A DNA stretch of 64,000 nucleotides from Acidimicrobiia bacterium (GCA_023264995.1 JAHFUR010000013.1:39599-103598); one strand, 5' to 3'. Counted from the stretch's first letter, positions 51,657-60,870 are shown. The notes: generated by a model not told the origin, from the sequence alone. Program-made: numbers and translations.

Positions 51657-51998
51657 TCAGCCCTTCTTCTTCTTGGGGGGCAGTGCCCCCACGAACTGGA
51701 GGGCCAGGGCCACCCACGGCTCCGCGTCCGCCGGCCCCCAGCCCTCGGGGAGGGTCACGTACCCGGTCATCGGGCGCTCCTCCGGGCCGAACGGGCCGCC
51801 GCCGTCGGTGAGGAGTGCGTGCCGGTCGGGCTCGTCGAGCTTGACCCCGATGGCGGCGCCGAAAAGTCCCATGAACATGTTGCCGTTGACGAACGCGCCC
51901 AGGTTGCCGAACATGGGCTTGACCTCGATGCCCGGGCCGTCCGGCACCAGCACGCGGAACCGCTCCTTGTCCACCTCGGTCGGCTTGGGTATTTGCAT
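51657..51998 (-). CDS. TfoX N-terminal-domain family protein
   Basis: 113 residues. FRVLVPDGPGIEVKPMFGNL, GAFVNGNMFMGLFGAAIGVK, DRHALLTDGGGPFGP, and GYVTLPEGW give the TfoX-N pattern. The C-terminus PPKKKKG is a Lys-rich tail. Ribosome site GAGGAGGT before the ATG. In gamma-proteobacteria TfoX regulates competence; here the role is unknown and probably different. Confidence 0.85.
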   Translation of the reverse strand: MQIPKPTEVDKERFRVLVPDGPGIEVKPMFGNLGAFVNGNMFMGLFGAAIGVKLDEPDRHALLTDGGGPFGPEERPMTGYVTLPEGWGPADAEPWVALALQFVGALPPKKKKG

Positions 51999-52012
51999 CG
52001 AGACCTCCTCTG

Positions 52013-52819
52013 TCAGTTCAGCCGGGCACGGAGCCCGGCGGCCTCGGCCCGCAGCGACTCCTCGTGCCGGGGAAGGAGCTCGGCCAGGGCCTCCATCTCG
52101 CCCGCCGCCTCCTCGAAGCGGCCCGTGGCCCCCATTACCCGGGCCCACTCGCGCCCCTCCAGCGGCCCGGCGCCGGGTAGGGCGCGGCGGAGGTCGAACA
52201 CCCAGGACAGGGCGCCGACGTCGCCCCGGCCGGCGTAGACGGACTTCAGGTTGTTGAGCATCCGGCCCAAGATGGCCCGCGGCCCCACCGGGTCGAGGTA
52301 GGTCGTCCGGAACGCGGCCCGAGGCCCGTTGACAGCGCGAAAGCGGTCGGCGCAGCCCTGGCTGTCGAGCACCCGGCCCCCTTCGAAGGGGTCGACGTAC
52401 ACATCTCGGTCGTGGCGGAGGAGGAAATGGCCGGGCATCCCGACACCCTCGAACCGCAGGCCGATGCGCCGGCCCACCTCCATGCCCACCACCGACAAGG
52501 TGATGGGCAGGCCCCGGCGCCGGCGCACGACCTGGTCGAGGAACGAGTTGGCCGGCTCGTAGTACCCCTCCACCTGGCCGGAGAAGCCGAGGTCGATGAA
52601 CAGCCGCCGGCGCCACCCGTCGAGCGAGTGGTCGTCGACCCGGGCCGCCAGGGCGTCGAGGAGGCCCAGCTCGGCCCCGATATCGAGGTCGGGCCGGGCG
52701 TGGGCCGCGATCAGCAGGGCCGCTTCGTCGAGGGGCAGGTCCTCCTCTCGGCCCTGCACCAGCTCGGCGAAGCGGAGCGTGCGGCCGGATGGGCCCTCAG
52801 GGCGGGACGCGCGGCTCAT
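52013..52819 (-). CDS. SirB1/transglutaminase-like family protein
   Basis: 268 residues. YYEPANSFLDQVVRRRRGLP, ITLSVVGMEVGRRIGLRFEG, VGMPGHFLLRHD and VYVDPFEGG are the SirB1-type transglutaminase-like core; the C-terminus is TPR-like helical (GRFEEAAGEMEALAELLPRH). The nucleophile Cys position of true transglutaminases is Ser/Gly here, so catalysis is doubtful. Divergent from the Nfu-like gene over 33 bp. Confidence 0.85.
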   Translation of the reverse strand: MSRASRPEGPSGRTLRFAELVQGREEDLPLDEAALLIAAHARPDLDIGAELGLLDALAARVDDHSLDGWRRRLFIDLGFSGQVEGYYEPANSFLDQVVRRRRGLPITLSVVGMEVGRRIGLRFEGVGMPGHFLLRHDRDVYVDPFEGGRVLDSQGCADRFRAVNGPRAAFRTTYLDPVGPRAILGRMLNNLKSVYAGRGDVGALSWVFDLRRALPGAGPLEGREWARVMGATGRFEEAAGEMEALAELLPRHEESLRAEAAGLRARLN

Positions 52820-52852
52820 GCCCCGTCAAGCTAACGCCTAGCATGCCCGTCC

Positions 52853-53110
52853 ATGGCCACTGCCACCCCTTCCCCGACGCCCAACCCCAACGCCATGAAG
52901 TACGACCTCGACGTGAAGCTGCCGGCCACGCTCAACCTGGCGAACGCCGAAGCCGCCGCCGGCAACCCCTTCGCCGAGGCCGTGTTCGCGGTCGAGGGCG
53001 TGCAGTCGCTGTTCGGCGTCAACACGTTCGTCACCGTCACCCGCAAGCCGGGTGCCGACTGGGACGTCATCACCGCCGGCGTGCAGAAGGCCGCCGCCGA
53101 GCACCTGTAG
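52853..53110 (+). CDS. Nfu N-terminal-domain protein
   Basis: 85 residues. PSPTPNPNAMKYDLDVKLP is the Nfu_N signature, with NPFAEAVFAVEGVQSLFG and VTRKPGADWDVI typical. The C-terminal Nfu Cys-x-x-Cys domain is absent, as in free-standing Nfu_N proteins. Possible accessory of Fe-S cluster delivery. The SnoaL-like gene follows after 8 bp. Confidence 0.9.
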   Translation: MATATPSPTPNPNAMKYDLDVKLPATLNLANAEAAAGNPFAEAVFAVEGVQSLFGVNTFVTVTRKPGADWDVITAGVQKAAAEHL

Positions 53111-53118
53111 GGCCGGGC

Positions 53119-53823
53119 ATGGCTGCGTGGAAGCGCATCCTCGGCCTCCCCGCCGCGCTCGTCCTGGTCGCGGCCATGGGCGCCGCGGGTGCCGGGCCGG
53201 CGCTCGCCCAGGCCGATGCCGCCGCCACCGCGGTGGCCCTCATCGACGCCGAGAACCGGGCCGACGTCGAAGGTGCGGTCGCGCTCTTCACGCCCGACGC
53301 GATCGTCAACGACGTACGCGGCGTCTTCATCGGCACCACGCAAATCCGCCAGTGGCAGCGCGACCTCTCGACCGCCCATTTCGTGGCCGTGATCGGCCCG
53401 CCGGTCGTGGCCGCCGAGCGGGTCACCATGTCGGGCACGGTCGCCGTCGACGCCCTGCGCGGGTTGGGCCTGTCGAGCCTCGACGCCACCTGGGAGCTCA
53501 TCGTCCAGCAGGGGCGGGTGCGCACCTTCGCCTTCGCGTTCACGCCGGCGTCGTTGGCCCGCTTGCAGGAGGCCCAGCGCCAGGCCCAGGCGGCGGCGGC
53601 CCCGGCGCCCGCGCCGGCGCCGAGCCCCGGCGAACCGCGCACCCTCGCCCTCACCGGCGCCCCGCCGGTCGCCCCGCTCGCCGCCCTGGCCGGGGGGCTC
53701 GTGGTCGCCGGCCTGCTCCTCCTGGCCGGCGGCCTCCGCTACTCGCCCGGGTCGACGCCCTCGAGCACGCCGAGGTCGAGCAGGCGGGGGATCGCCGCCG
53801 GCGGTTGGGGCCGCGAGAAGTAG
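53119..53823 (+). CDS. Secreted SnoaL/NTF2-like protein with C-terminal sorting-type tail
   Basis: 234 residues. Signal peptide, then an NTF2-like domain (AVALIDAENRADVEGAVALF, DAIVNDVRGVFIGTTQIRQW). An Ala/Pro linker leads to LALTGAPPVAP, a hydrophobic segment (AALAGGLVVAGLLLLAGG) and an Arg-containing tail, like a sortase or membrane-anchor signal, with LALTG in the place of LPxTG. Its last 85 bases overlap the convergent GGDEF-EAL gene. Ligand unknown. Confidence 0.75.
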   Translation: MAAWKRILGLPAALVLVAAMGAAGAGPALAQADAAATAVALIDAENRADVEGAVALFTPDAIVNDVRGVFIGTTQIRQWQRDLSTAHFVAVIGPPVVAAERVTMSGTVAVDALRGLGLSSLDATWELIVQQGRVRTFAFAFTPASLARLQEAQRQAQAAAAPAPAPAPSPGEPRTLALTGAPPVAPLAALAGGLVVAGLLLLAGGLRYSPGSTPSSTPRSSRRGIAAGGWGREK

Positions 53824-55988
53824 AACCCCTGCCCGAACGGGCAGCGGAGCCGGCGGAGCTGGAGGAGCTGCTTGCGGGTGCTGATGCCCTCGGCCACGGC
53901 TTCGAGGCGCAGGGTGGAGGCCAGCTTGACGACGGCCCGGGCCAGGGCCGACTCGTGCGGGCCCTCGGCCACGCCGTCGATGAACGACTTGTCGATCTTG
54001 AGGATGTCGACTGGAAGGCGGCGCAGGTACCCGAGCGACGAGTAGCCGGTGCCGAAGTCGTCGATGGCGATGCGCACACCCAGCCGGCGCAGCTCCTCGA
54101 GGCGCACAGCGGTGGCGTCGGTGTCGTCCATCAGGACGCTCTCGGTGATCTCCAGCACGAGCTGGCGAGGGGCCAGGCCCGACTCGGCCAGCGTCTGCGC
54201 CACCTCGTCGGACCAGCCGGGCTGGGCCAGCTGCTTGGCCGAGACGTTCACGCTGATGCGCAGCCGCTCCCCCGCTGGGTGGGAGCCCACCCACGAGGCC
54301 GCCTGGCGGCAGGCTTCGTCGAGCACGTACCGGCCCAGCGGGACGATGAGCCCGGTGGCCTCGGCCGATGGGATGAACTCGACCGGCGGGATCAGGCCCC
54401 GGGTGGGGTGCTGCCAGCGCACGAGGGCCTCGAAGCCGGCGATCACTCCGGTATCGAGATGGACGATGGGCTGGTAGTAGACCCGGAGCTGGCCCTGGGC
54501 GATGCCTCGGCGGAGGTCGTTCTCCACCGACAACCGTTCGGTGGCGTCGGCCAGCATGGTCTCGTCGAAGACTTCGTAGCGGTCGCGGCCGGCGTCCTTG
54601 GCCCGGTACATGGCCACGTCGGCATCGCGGAGGAGGAGCTCGGGCGCGGGGCCGCCCACCGCGCCCACGGCCACGCCGACGCTGGTCGTGAGGGCGATGT
54701 CGGCGCCCTGGACATGGAACGGCTTGTCGAACGCGCCCACCACCCGGGCGGCGATGCGGGCCGCCTCGTGATAGCCGGTGATGTCCTCGCACAGCAGGGC
54801 GAACTCGTCGCCGCCCATCCGAGCCACGGTGTCGCCCGGCCGCAGCAACTGGGTGAGCCGCTCGGCGACAGCGACGAGCAGCCGGTCGCCCCCGTCGTGG
54901 CCCATGCCCTCGTTGACGAGCTTGAACCGGTCGATATCGGCGATGAGCAGCGCCACCGATATCCCGCGGCGCCCGGCGCGAGCCAGCGCGTGCTCGATGC
55001 GGTCGCGGAGCAGGACGCGGTTCGGGAGGCCGGTCAAGCGGTCATGGAGGGCCTGGCTGGCCAACTGGCCTTCGAAGCGCTTGCGCTCGCTGAGGTCGCG
55101 GACGAAGCCGCAGATACGGCGGGACCCGTCACCGCCGGCCGTCCACACCGTGATCTGCACCGGGAACTCCGCGCCCGAGCGATGCAGCGCGGTGAGCTCG
55201 CGCCGGGGGGCCACCGGCCGGTCGGTGCCGGCGGCGAGCTGGCCCAGGCGTTCAGCGAAGGCCGGGCGGTGGCGCTCCGGGACGGCCAGCTCGACCAGGT
55301 CCCGGCCGAGCGCCTCCTCGCGTGCCCAGCCGAAGACGGCCTCCGCCTCCGGGTTCCAGTCCACGATGCGGCCCAGGTCGTCGACCGCGATGTAGGCGTC
55401 GTGGGCCACCTCGGTCAGCAGGACGGCCTCACCGCTGGCCGCCTGGGCCCGGTCGCGCTCGACGATCCGGCCAAGCTGGCCGACTGCGGTGGCGGCCAGG
55501 TCGAGGACCAGGGCGGTGGGCCGGTCCAGGGTGTCCGTGAAGCACTCGACCACGGCCACCGAGCCGCCGGCGACCGGATCCCCGCCTCGCAGGATCGGCA
55601 GGGCGACGGCGGCCACCAAGCCGGCGTGCGACGCCTCGGCGGCGATCGGGCCGAGCTCGGCCAGGTCGGTCGTCCAGACGGCATCGCCGATGGCGACGGC
55701 TCGTTCGGCCAGGCGCCCGGCGCCAACGTCGCTGGCCGCGGCCAGGGCCTGGTAGCGGTCCGTACCGTCGACCTGCCAGACACGGGTATGGGTCACATGG
55801 CCACCCCTCACCGACAGGAGGCGCCCGACCGGCCACCCGGCGACGGCGCCGACCAGGGCGATGACCTCACGGGCGGCATTGTCCAGGGTGGCGTGGCCGC
55901 TCACCGCTTCGGCGGCGCCACGGAGCGCGCCGAGCCAGGCCATGGCATCGAGCTCCGGGGCACGGACCTCCTGTGAGCGGGCGGTCAT
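53739..55988 (-). CDS. GAF-PAS-GGDEF-EAL cyclic-di-GMP protein
   Basis: 749 residues. N-terminal GAF-like domain, a PAS domain (VDDLGRIVDWNPEAEAVFGW, FVRDLSERKRFE), a GGDEF domain with intact RMGGDEFALL, and an EAL domain with intact GFEALVRW, ITESVLMDD, DDFGTGYSSL and KIDKSFIDG. The loop normally written EGVET reads AEGIST, lacking the second Glu. So diguanylate cyclase activity is probable, phosphodiesterase activity possible but doubtful. Start ATG 55988 with GGAG upstream; convergent overlap with the SnoaL-like gene. Confidence 0.93.
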   Translation of the reverse strand: MTARSQEVRAPELDAMAWLGALRGAAEAVSGHATLDNAAREVIALVGAVAGWPVGRLLSVRGGHVTHTRVWQVDGTDRYQALAAASDVGAGRLAERAVAIGDAVWTTDLAELGPIAAEASHAGLVAAVALPILRGGDPVAGGSVAVVECFTDTLDRPTALVLDLAATAVGQLGRIVERDRAQAASGEAVLLTEVAHDAYIAVDDLGRIVDWNPEAEAVFGWAREEALGRDLVELAVPERHRPAFAERLGQLAAGTDRPVAPRRELTALHRSGAEFPVQITVWTAGGDGSRRICGFVRDLSERKRFEGQLASQALHDRLTGLPNRVLLRDRIEHALARAGRRGISVALLIADIDRFKLVNEGMGHDGGDRLLVAVAERLTQLLRPGDTVARMGGDEFALLCEDITGYHEAARIAARVVGAFDKPFHVQGADIALTTSVGVAVGAVGGPAPELLLRDADVAMYRAKDAGRDRYEVFDETMLADATERLSVENDLRRGIAQGQLRVYYQPIVHLDTGVIAGFEALVRWQHPTRGLIPPVEFIPSAEATGLIVPLGRYVLDEACRQAASWVGSHPAGERLRISVNVSAKQLAQPGWSDEVAQTLAESGLAPRQLVLEITESVLMDDTDATAVRLEELRRLGVRIAIDDFGTGYSSLGYLRRLPVDILKIDKSFIDGVAEGPHESALARAVVKLASTLRLEAVAEGISTRKQLLQLRRLRCPFGQGFYFSRPQPPAAIPRLLDLGVLEGVDPGE

Positions 55989-56036
55989 CCGCTCCAAGGA
56001 TGCCCTACCCAAAGGCCGTTCCGCTACGTGCGGGGA

Positions 56037-56819
56037 CTACGCCTTCTCCAGCACGAGCTTGAACTCGAGCGTGGCGTCGGGGTCGACGGTGACGAACCCG
56101 CCGATACTCGGGGGGACGATGTTGAAGTCGCTCATCGGGAAGCCGAGCGAGCCGACCAGCTCGCCCTTCCCGCCAGTCACCCGCACGTCGAGGGGGATGG
56201 AAACCCGCTTGGTCACGCCGTGCAGGGTGAGGTCGCCCTCGGCCGTGGCCTTGACCGCCTGCCCGGTAGCCGCCGCGGCCGGCAGGACGATGGGTTTGGT
56301 CGACACGAAGGTGGCCTTGGGGAACCGGTTGGTCTGCAGGCCGTCCGTGCGGATGCGGGTGTCGCGCCGGCTCTCGTCGCTGACCAGCTTGGTCACGTCG
56401 ACCTCGAAGCTGGCCTCGGTGGCCATCAGGGCATCACCGGCATGCTCGACCTTCACCGTGCCGGTCACGGCCGTACTACGGCCGACCGCGTCGCTCTTGG
56501 CCGGGAGCTCGGCCAACTTCTCCCGGACCCGGTAGCCGGCGGTCGAGCCCGCCGACGCCCGCCACGTGCCGGCGAGGTCGGCGCTGCCGGCTCCGGACGG
56601 CGCCGGCGCCGCCGTGGTCAGCGAACCGGCAACGGTCGTCGGGGCCACGGCGACGGAGGTGGCCGGCGCCGTGGTACCAGGCTCGTCGCTCAGGGCCAGG
56701 GGCGGCGGCGCGTCGCTGGTGAAGAACGTGGCGTAGGCGATGGCCACCGCGGCCACGGCCAGGACGGCAACGAAGGCGGCAATGACGAGGGGCCGGCGGC
56801 GGCGGGTGGTGGTGGTCAC
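56037..56819 (-). CDS. YceI-family protein with N-terminal membrane anchor
   Basis: 260 residues. One N-terminal transmembrane segment (PLVIAAFVAVLAVAAVAIAY), a Thr/Ala/Pro linker, and a YceI beta-barrel: GTWRASAGSTAGYRVREKL, SFEVDVTKLVSDESRRDTRI, FPKATFVSTKP, LHGVTKRVSIPL. YceI domains bind polyisoprenoids or amphiphiles. GTG start at 56819, 7 bases after the MFS stop; an ATG at 56849 overlapping the MFS gene is the alternative. Probably co-transcribed with the MFS gene. Confidence 0.88.
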   Translation of the reverse strand: MTTTTRRRRPLVIAAFVAVLAVAAVAIAYATFFTSDAPPPLALSDEPGTTAPATSVAVAPTTVAGSLTTAAPAPSGAGSADLAGTWRASAGSTAGYRVREKLAELPAKSDAVGRSTAVTGTVKVEHAGDALMATEASFEVDVTKLVSDESRRDTRIRTDGLQTNRFPKATFVSTKPIVLPAAAATGQAVKATAEGDLTLHGVTKRVSIPLDVRVTGGKGELVGSLGFPMSDFNIVPPSIGGFVTVDPDATLEFKLVLEKA

Positions 56820-56826
56820 CGACCCA

Positions 56827-58320
56827 TCATCGCAACACTGCCTGGTCATTACATGCCGTGGTCATGCTCGGCTGGGTCAACGGGAGCACCGGGGCGGCCC
56901 GCCGGACGGAGAGGAAGGCGACGGCACCCCCCAAGGCGCAGACGCCGGCGGAGAGACGCAGGGCGGTGCTCACGCCCGCGGCGAAGGCGGGCGTGCCCCC
57001 CTCGACATGGTGCAGACCGGCGGCCAGAGGCAGGAGGGCCACGGACAGGAGCCCGGCGACGCGGGCCACGGCGTTGTTCACGCCGGAGCCCACGCCGAGG
57101 TGCCGTTCCTCCACCGCCGCCATCACCGCCGCGGTCAGGGGGGCCACCGTCAGGGCCAGGCCGCACCCGAACACGATCACCGCGGGGAGGATGCCGGTGG
57201 CGTACCTGGTCCCGGGGCCGACTCGGCTCAGCAGGAGCAGGCCGAGGCCGGCAACCAGCGGCCCCACCGTCATCGGGACGCGGGGCCCGACCCGCTGGCC
57301 CAACCGGCCGGCCGGCGCCGACAGGGTGACCAGGAGCAGGGTGACCGGGAGCATGGCCGAGCCGGCCTCCAACGCCGAGTACCCCAAGCCCTGCTGGAGC
57401 TGGACGACGAACAGGAACAGGGCGCCGGCGAAGGCCCCGTACACGGCCAGGGTGGTGGCGTTGGCCCCACTGAACTGTCGGGAGCGGAAGATCTCCATGG
57501 GCACCAACGGTTCGGCCCGGGCCCGCTCGATGAACGGGAAGGCGCCCAGGGCGACGACGCCGCCCACGCCGGCGGCAACGACTCCCGGCGTGAACCCGTC
57601 GACCGTGCCCTGGATCAGTGCGAACACCACACCGGCCAAGCCGGCGGTGGCCGCCGCCGCGCCGAGCAGGTCAAGGCGCCCGCCGGCGGAGACGCCCATG
57701 TCCCTGCTCTCGGGGACGTGAGACCGGACCACCCACACGGCGACCGCGGCGATCGGCAGGTTGATGAGGAACACGAACCGCCACGACACCGCATCGACCA
57801 GCCACCCGCCGAGGAACGGCCCGATGGCGCTGAAGGCGCCGGCCAGCCCGGACCAGGCGCCGACGGCGCGGCCCCGGTCCTCGGGCGCGAAGCTGGCCGA
57901 CAGCAGGGCCAGGCTCCCCGGCACGAGCAGGGCCCCACCGACGCCCTGGACGGCGCGGGCCACGACCAGCGCGCCGAGCGTCGGCGCCAGCCCGCAGAAC
58001 GCCGACGCCACGCTGAAGCTCACCAGGCCCACCTCGAACAGCCGGCGCCGGCCGTAGCGGTCGCCCAGCGCCCCGCCGAGCAGCAGGAGGGCGCCGAGGG
58101 TCAGCAGGTAGGCGTCGAGGGTCCACTGGAGGCCCGACAGGCCGGCGTGGAGGTCACGGCCGATCGACGGGAGGGCCACGTTGACCACGGTGCCGTCGAG
58201 GAAGGCCATGCCCGACCCCATGACGGTGGCCGCCAGCACCCACCGGCCCGCCGGCGTACCCGCCCGCACCGTGCCCGCCAGGGCGCCCCCGGGCGCGCCG
58301 CCGGCCGCGGGCGGGGTCAC
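56827..58320 (-). CDS. DHA2-family MFS drug exporter
   Basis: 497 residues with about 14 transmembrane segments. Motifs: MAFLDGTVVNVALPSI (motif D1), LGGALGDRYGRRRLFEVG (motif A), VQGVGGALLVPGSLAL and GPFLGGWLVDAVSWRFVF (motif C). Proton-driven efflux of drugs or other compounds. GTG start makes a 4-bp overlap with the DUF4239 gene stop. Belongs to a minus-strand operon ending with YceI. Confidence 0.92.
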   Translation of the reverse strand: MTPPAAGGAPGGALAGTVRAGTPAGRWVLAATVMGSGMAFLDGTVVNVALPSIGRDLHAGLSGLQWTLDAYLLTLGALLLLGGALGDRYGRRRLFEVGLVSFSVASAFCGLAPTLGALVVARAVQGVGGALLVPGSLALLSASFAPEDRGRAVGAWSGLAGAFSAIGPFLGGWLVDAVSWRFVFLINLPIAAVAVWVVRSHVPESRDMGVSAGGRLDLLGAAAATAGLAGVVFALIQGTVDGFTPGVVAAGVGGVVALGAFPFIERARAEPLVPMEIFRSRQFSGANATTLAVYGAFAGALFLFVVQLQQGLGYSALEAGSAMLPVTLLLVTLSAPAGRLGQRVGPRVPMTVGPLVAGLGLLLLSRVGPGTRYATGILPAVIVFGCGLALTVAPLTAAVMAAVEERHLGVGSGVNNAVARVAGLLSVALLPLAAGLHHVEGGTPAFAAGVSTALRLSAGVCALGGAVAFLSVRRAAPVLPLTQPSMTTACNDQAVLR

Positions 58321-59477
58321 CCCTTCCGTACCGTGATGGTGGCGGTGAAGGCGCCGCTGTTGTTGTCGACCCCCTTGTCGTTGATGCCCAGCCACAGCCG
58401 GCCGGGCGCCAGGCTGGCCGAGGCGAAGTCGCTCCCGACCGCGAACGGCGCGCCGGCGTCGCCGATGCGGCCGATGAGGGCGCCGTGGTTCTCGGTGTCG
58501 AGGACGTTGTACTGGGTCAGGTCGCGCCGCTCGGCCACCCCGTTCGGGCCGGTGCTCCCGGTGGCGTCGTGGAAGATAACCCCCGTGGCGCTCACCGCCA
58601 CCCGGTCGCCGACGGCCACGTCGACCCCGGTGTCGGTGAACGCCTTCCGGGCGTCGACGGTGACCGTCTCGACGCGCGAGGGCACCTGGCCGGTGGCCGG
58701 CCCGGGCTGGAGGTCGAGGGCGGCGAAGTTGAACAAGGAGTGCTTGAACGGGCCCCGGCTGACATGGACGTCGCCGGTGAAGGGGAAGTTGAGCGCGAGG
58801 ATCAGGGACAGCACGCTGGCGATGAACCCGGAGAGCAGCCCGACTTGGAGCGCGTGGACGCTCCGCCGCTCGACCACGAACAGGTAGGACATGCCCACGG
58901 TGACGATGCCTCCGCCGACGAGGAGCCACCAGAACACGTTGGGCAGGCTGGCCTCGCCGGCCAGGTGGCGTTCGTGGCGGGCCAGCTCGAGGTCGTGCAG
59001 CCGGCCCATGGCCCCGTCGAACTCGGCCTGGGCCAAGCTCTCGGTGGGCTGGTACTTCCGGTAGGCGTTCCAGACCGGGTTGAGCGCGTCGCGGGACCGG
59101 TGGGGCTTGACGGTGCCGTGGCTGGCCCACTCGTTGCCCATGACCTCGGTCACGTAGGCCCGGAACGCGGCCTGCGCCTCCGAGCGGATCGGCTCGGGGA
59201 ACATCTGGGTGTCGCGGTAGGCCACGACCGCCGAGGCGGCCTCGTTGGTGACGGTATGGGCCGAATCGGTGAACCGCTGGTAGGCCGAGAACACCACGAA
59301 CGCCATCAGCACCGAGTAGAGCAGGGCGACCTGGGCGAAGATCAGCCCGATGAAGTCGTTGTGCCGGGTGCTCTGGCCCCGGCCAAGCCGGCGGACGATG
59401 AGCAGCCCGCCCACGGACAGGACAACCGAGCCGAGGATGAGGACAAGTGCCGCGACCGGCAGGGGGATGTCGGTCAT
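58317..59477 (-). CDS. DUF4239 membrane protein fused to a LecA-like domain
   Basis: 386 residues. The N-terminal about 260 residues match DUF4239 and the paralogue at 37143-37922 (four transmembrane segments, ...FPFTGDVHVSRGPF). The C-terminal about 120 residues resemble PA-IL/LecA lectin: VAVGDRVAVSATGVIFHDAT, IGRIGDAGAPFAVGSDF, GRLWLGINDKGVDNNSGAF, with the Ca- and sugar-binding end NDK...DNN. ATG directly follows the TPR gene stop. Function unknown; possibly senses extracellular sugar. Confidence 0.82.
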   Translation of the reverse strand: MTDIPLPVAALVLILGSVVLSVGGLLIVRRLGRGQSTRHNDFIGLIFAQVALLYSVLMAFVVFSAYQRFTDSAHTVTNEAASAVVAYRDTQMFPEPIRSEAQAAFRAYVTEVMGNEWASHGTVKPHRSRDALNPVWNAYRKYQPTESLAQAEFDGAMGRLHDLELARHERHLAGEASLPNVFWWLLVGGGIVTVGMSYLFVVERRSVHALQVGLLSGFIASVLSLILALNFPFTGDVHVSRGPFKHSLFNFAALDLQPGPATGQVPSRVETVTVDARKAFTDTGVDVAVGDRVAVSATGVIFHDATGSTGPNGVAERRDLTQYNVLDTENHGALIGRIGDAGAPFAVGSDFASASLAPGRLWLGINDKGVDNNSGAFTATITVRKG

Positions 59478-60704
59478 CTACCCAATCTTCCACCGTTCGG
59501 GGCGGTCGGGCTCGTAGACGCAGAAGGTGCCCGTCCGTATGCTGCGCCGGAGGTGCCGGCCGAGGACGGGCAGGGCGCTCTCGATCCCGTCGAGCGTCGT
59601 CCGCACCCGCAGGGCCACGAGTCGCCGGGCCCGGTCCACCGGGTCGCCGGCGGCCGACCGGGCCTCGTCCAGCTCGGCCTGCAGGATGTCACGCTCGGCC
59701 CGGGCCAACGCCGCGGCGATCAGGTCGTTGCCGGCCATCTGGCGGTCGATGTCGGCCAGCCGGGCCCGGTACTCGACCACCATGCCGTCGGCCACGGCCG
59801 GCTCGTCCGCACCGACCAGGTCGAGGACCTGGACCGGTCGGCCACTGGCGGCGAGCACGGCCGCGATGTGGCCCAGACCTGCGCCGTCGCCGATCTCCGC
59901 CCGTTGGCCGGCGAAGGCCAGCTCCCAACCGTTGCCCGCCCGCCGGAACAGGTTGGCCTCGCCGGCCGGCCCGAGGTCACCCCCCGGGTCGAGGCAGCGC
60001 CTCAGCACGACCTCGGCCTGGTCGGCCAACCGTTCGACCTCCAGCCGGCGGTAGATCGTGGCCGCCTGGCCGAGCAGGTCCACGGCCCGCTCCCAGTCGC
60101 CCGGCCCTCCTCGAGCCCGCAGCAGGGCCGAGTACTGCCGGCGGGTGTGGGCGACGAGGACGGGGGCGCCGGCGGCGTAGTTGGCATCGAGTGCCCGCCG
60201 GAAGTGCTCCTCGGCGTCGTCCCAGCGACCGAGGACGTGGTCGAGCAGGGCCAGGTGGCGGGCGATCGAGCCGTGCCAGCCGGCGAACGTCGACCCGTGG
60301 GCCGCCAGGTGATGGTGGAGTGCCTCCGCGTGGTCGGGGAGGTCGAGTGCGGCCACGACCTCGGCGGCCAGGGCAGCCACCTCCACCCTCGAGGGCCGGG
60401 CTTCGAGGGTGGCGAGCTGGCGGAGGGCCTCACCATCGCGACCGAGGTCGCACAGCACCGCGCCAAGGAGCGCCTGGGCCTCAGCCGCCTCCGGGTGGGC
60501 CGCCACCAGGCCCCGCAGGAGAACGTCGGCCTCGGCGGCACGTCCCTGCTCGCGGCAACACGCGGCGGCCAGCAGGCCAGGTTCGGGGCCGGCGCCGGCC
60601 GCTCGGGCCGCCTCCGCGGCCAGGCGCTCACACTCCCTGAACCGACCGTCCACCAGGGCCAGGGAACCCCTCTGGACCAACAGCCCCCACGGCGCAGTCA
60701 ACAT
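59478..60704 (-). CDS. TPR-repeat protein with C-terminal regulator-type domain
   Basis: 408 residues, mainly TPR-like helices (CERLAAEAARAAG; EALRQLATLEARP; DDAEEHFRRALDANYAAGA), ending with a domain WELAFAGQRAEIGDGAGLGH, IAAVLAASGRPVQVLDLVGA typical of the C-terminus of large AAA/TPR transcription regulators, but without a helix-turn-helix or ATPase. The start at 60704 follows a TAGACT -10-like site, so the mRNA may be leaderless. First gene of the run TPR, DUF4239-lectin, MFS, YceI. Function unknown. Confidence 0.78.
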   Translation of the reverse strand: MLTAPWGLLVQRGSLALVDGRFRECERLAAEAARAAGAGPEPGLLAAACCREQGRAAEADVLLRGLVAAHPEAAEAQALLGAVLCDLGRDGEALRQLATLEARPSRVEVAALAAEVVAALDLPDHAEALHHHLAAHGSTFAGWHGSIARHLALLDHVLGRWDDAEEHFRRALDANYAAGAPVLVAHTRRQYSALLRARGGPGDWERAVDLLGQAATIYRRLEVERLADQAEVVLRRCLDPGGDLGPAGEANLFRRAGNGWELAFAGQRAEIGDGAGLGHIAAVLAASGRPVQVLDLVGADEPAVADGMVVEYRARLADIDRQMAGNDLIAAALARAERDILQAELDEARSAAGDPVDRARRLVALRVRTTLDGIESALPVLGRHLRRSIRTGTFCVYEPDRPERWKIG

Positions 60705-60870
60705 CACCCAGTCTAGGGCGCCGCCCGTCGCCGACACGGCATGGCGTACGTCGACGACACCCTTGGTTCGGGGCACTTCCTTGGGCCTGCATCCCGGGGG
60801 TGAATGCCTCATGTGCGGAGCCGCCGCCACCTTCAGGATCACCCTCATCTCGACCAAGGAGGTACAGAGG

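Noticed and set aside
60409..60870. N-terminal extension of the small secreted protein
   Set aside because: It runs antisense through the TPR gene; AAGGAGGT and the signal peptide mark the true start at 60871.
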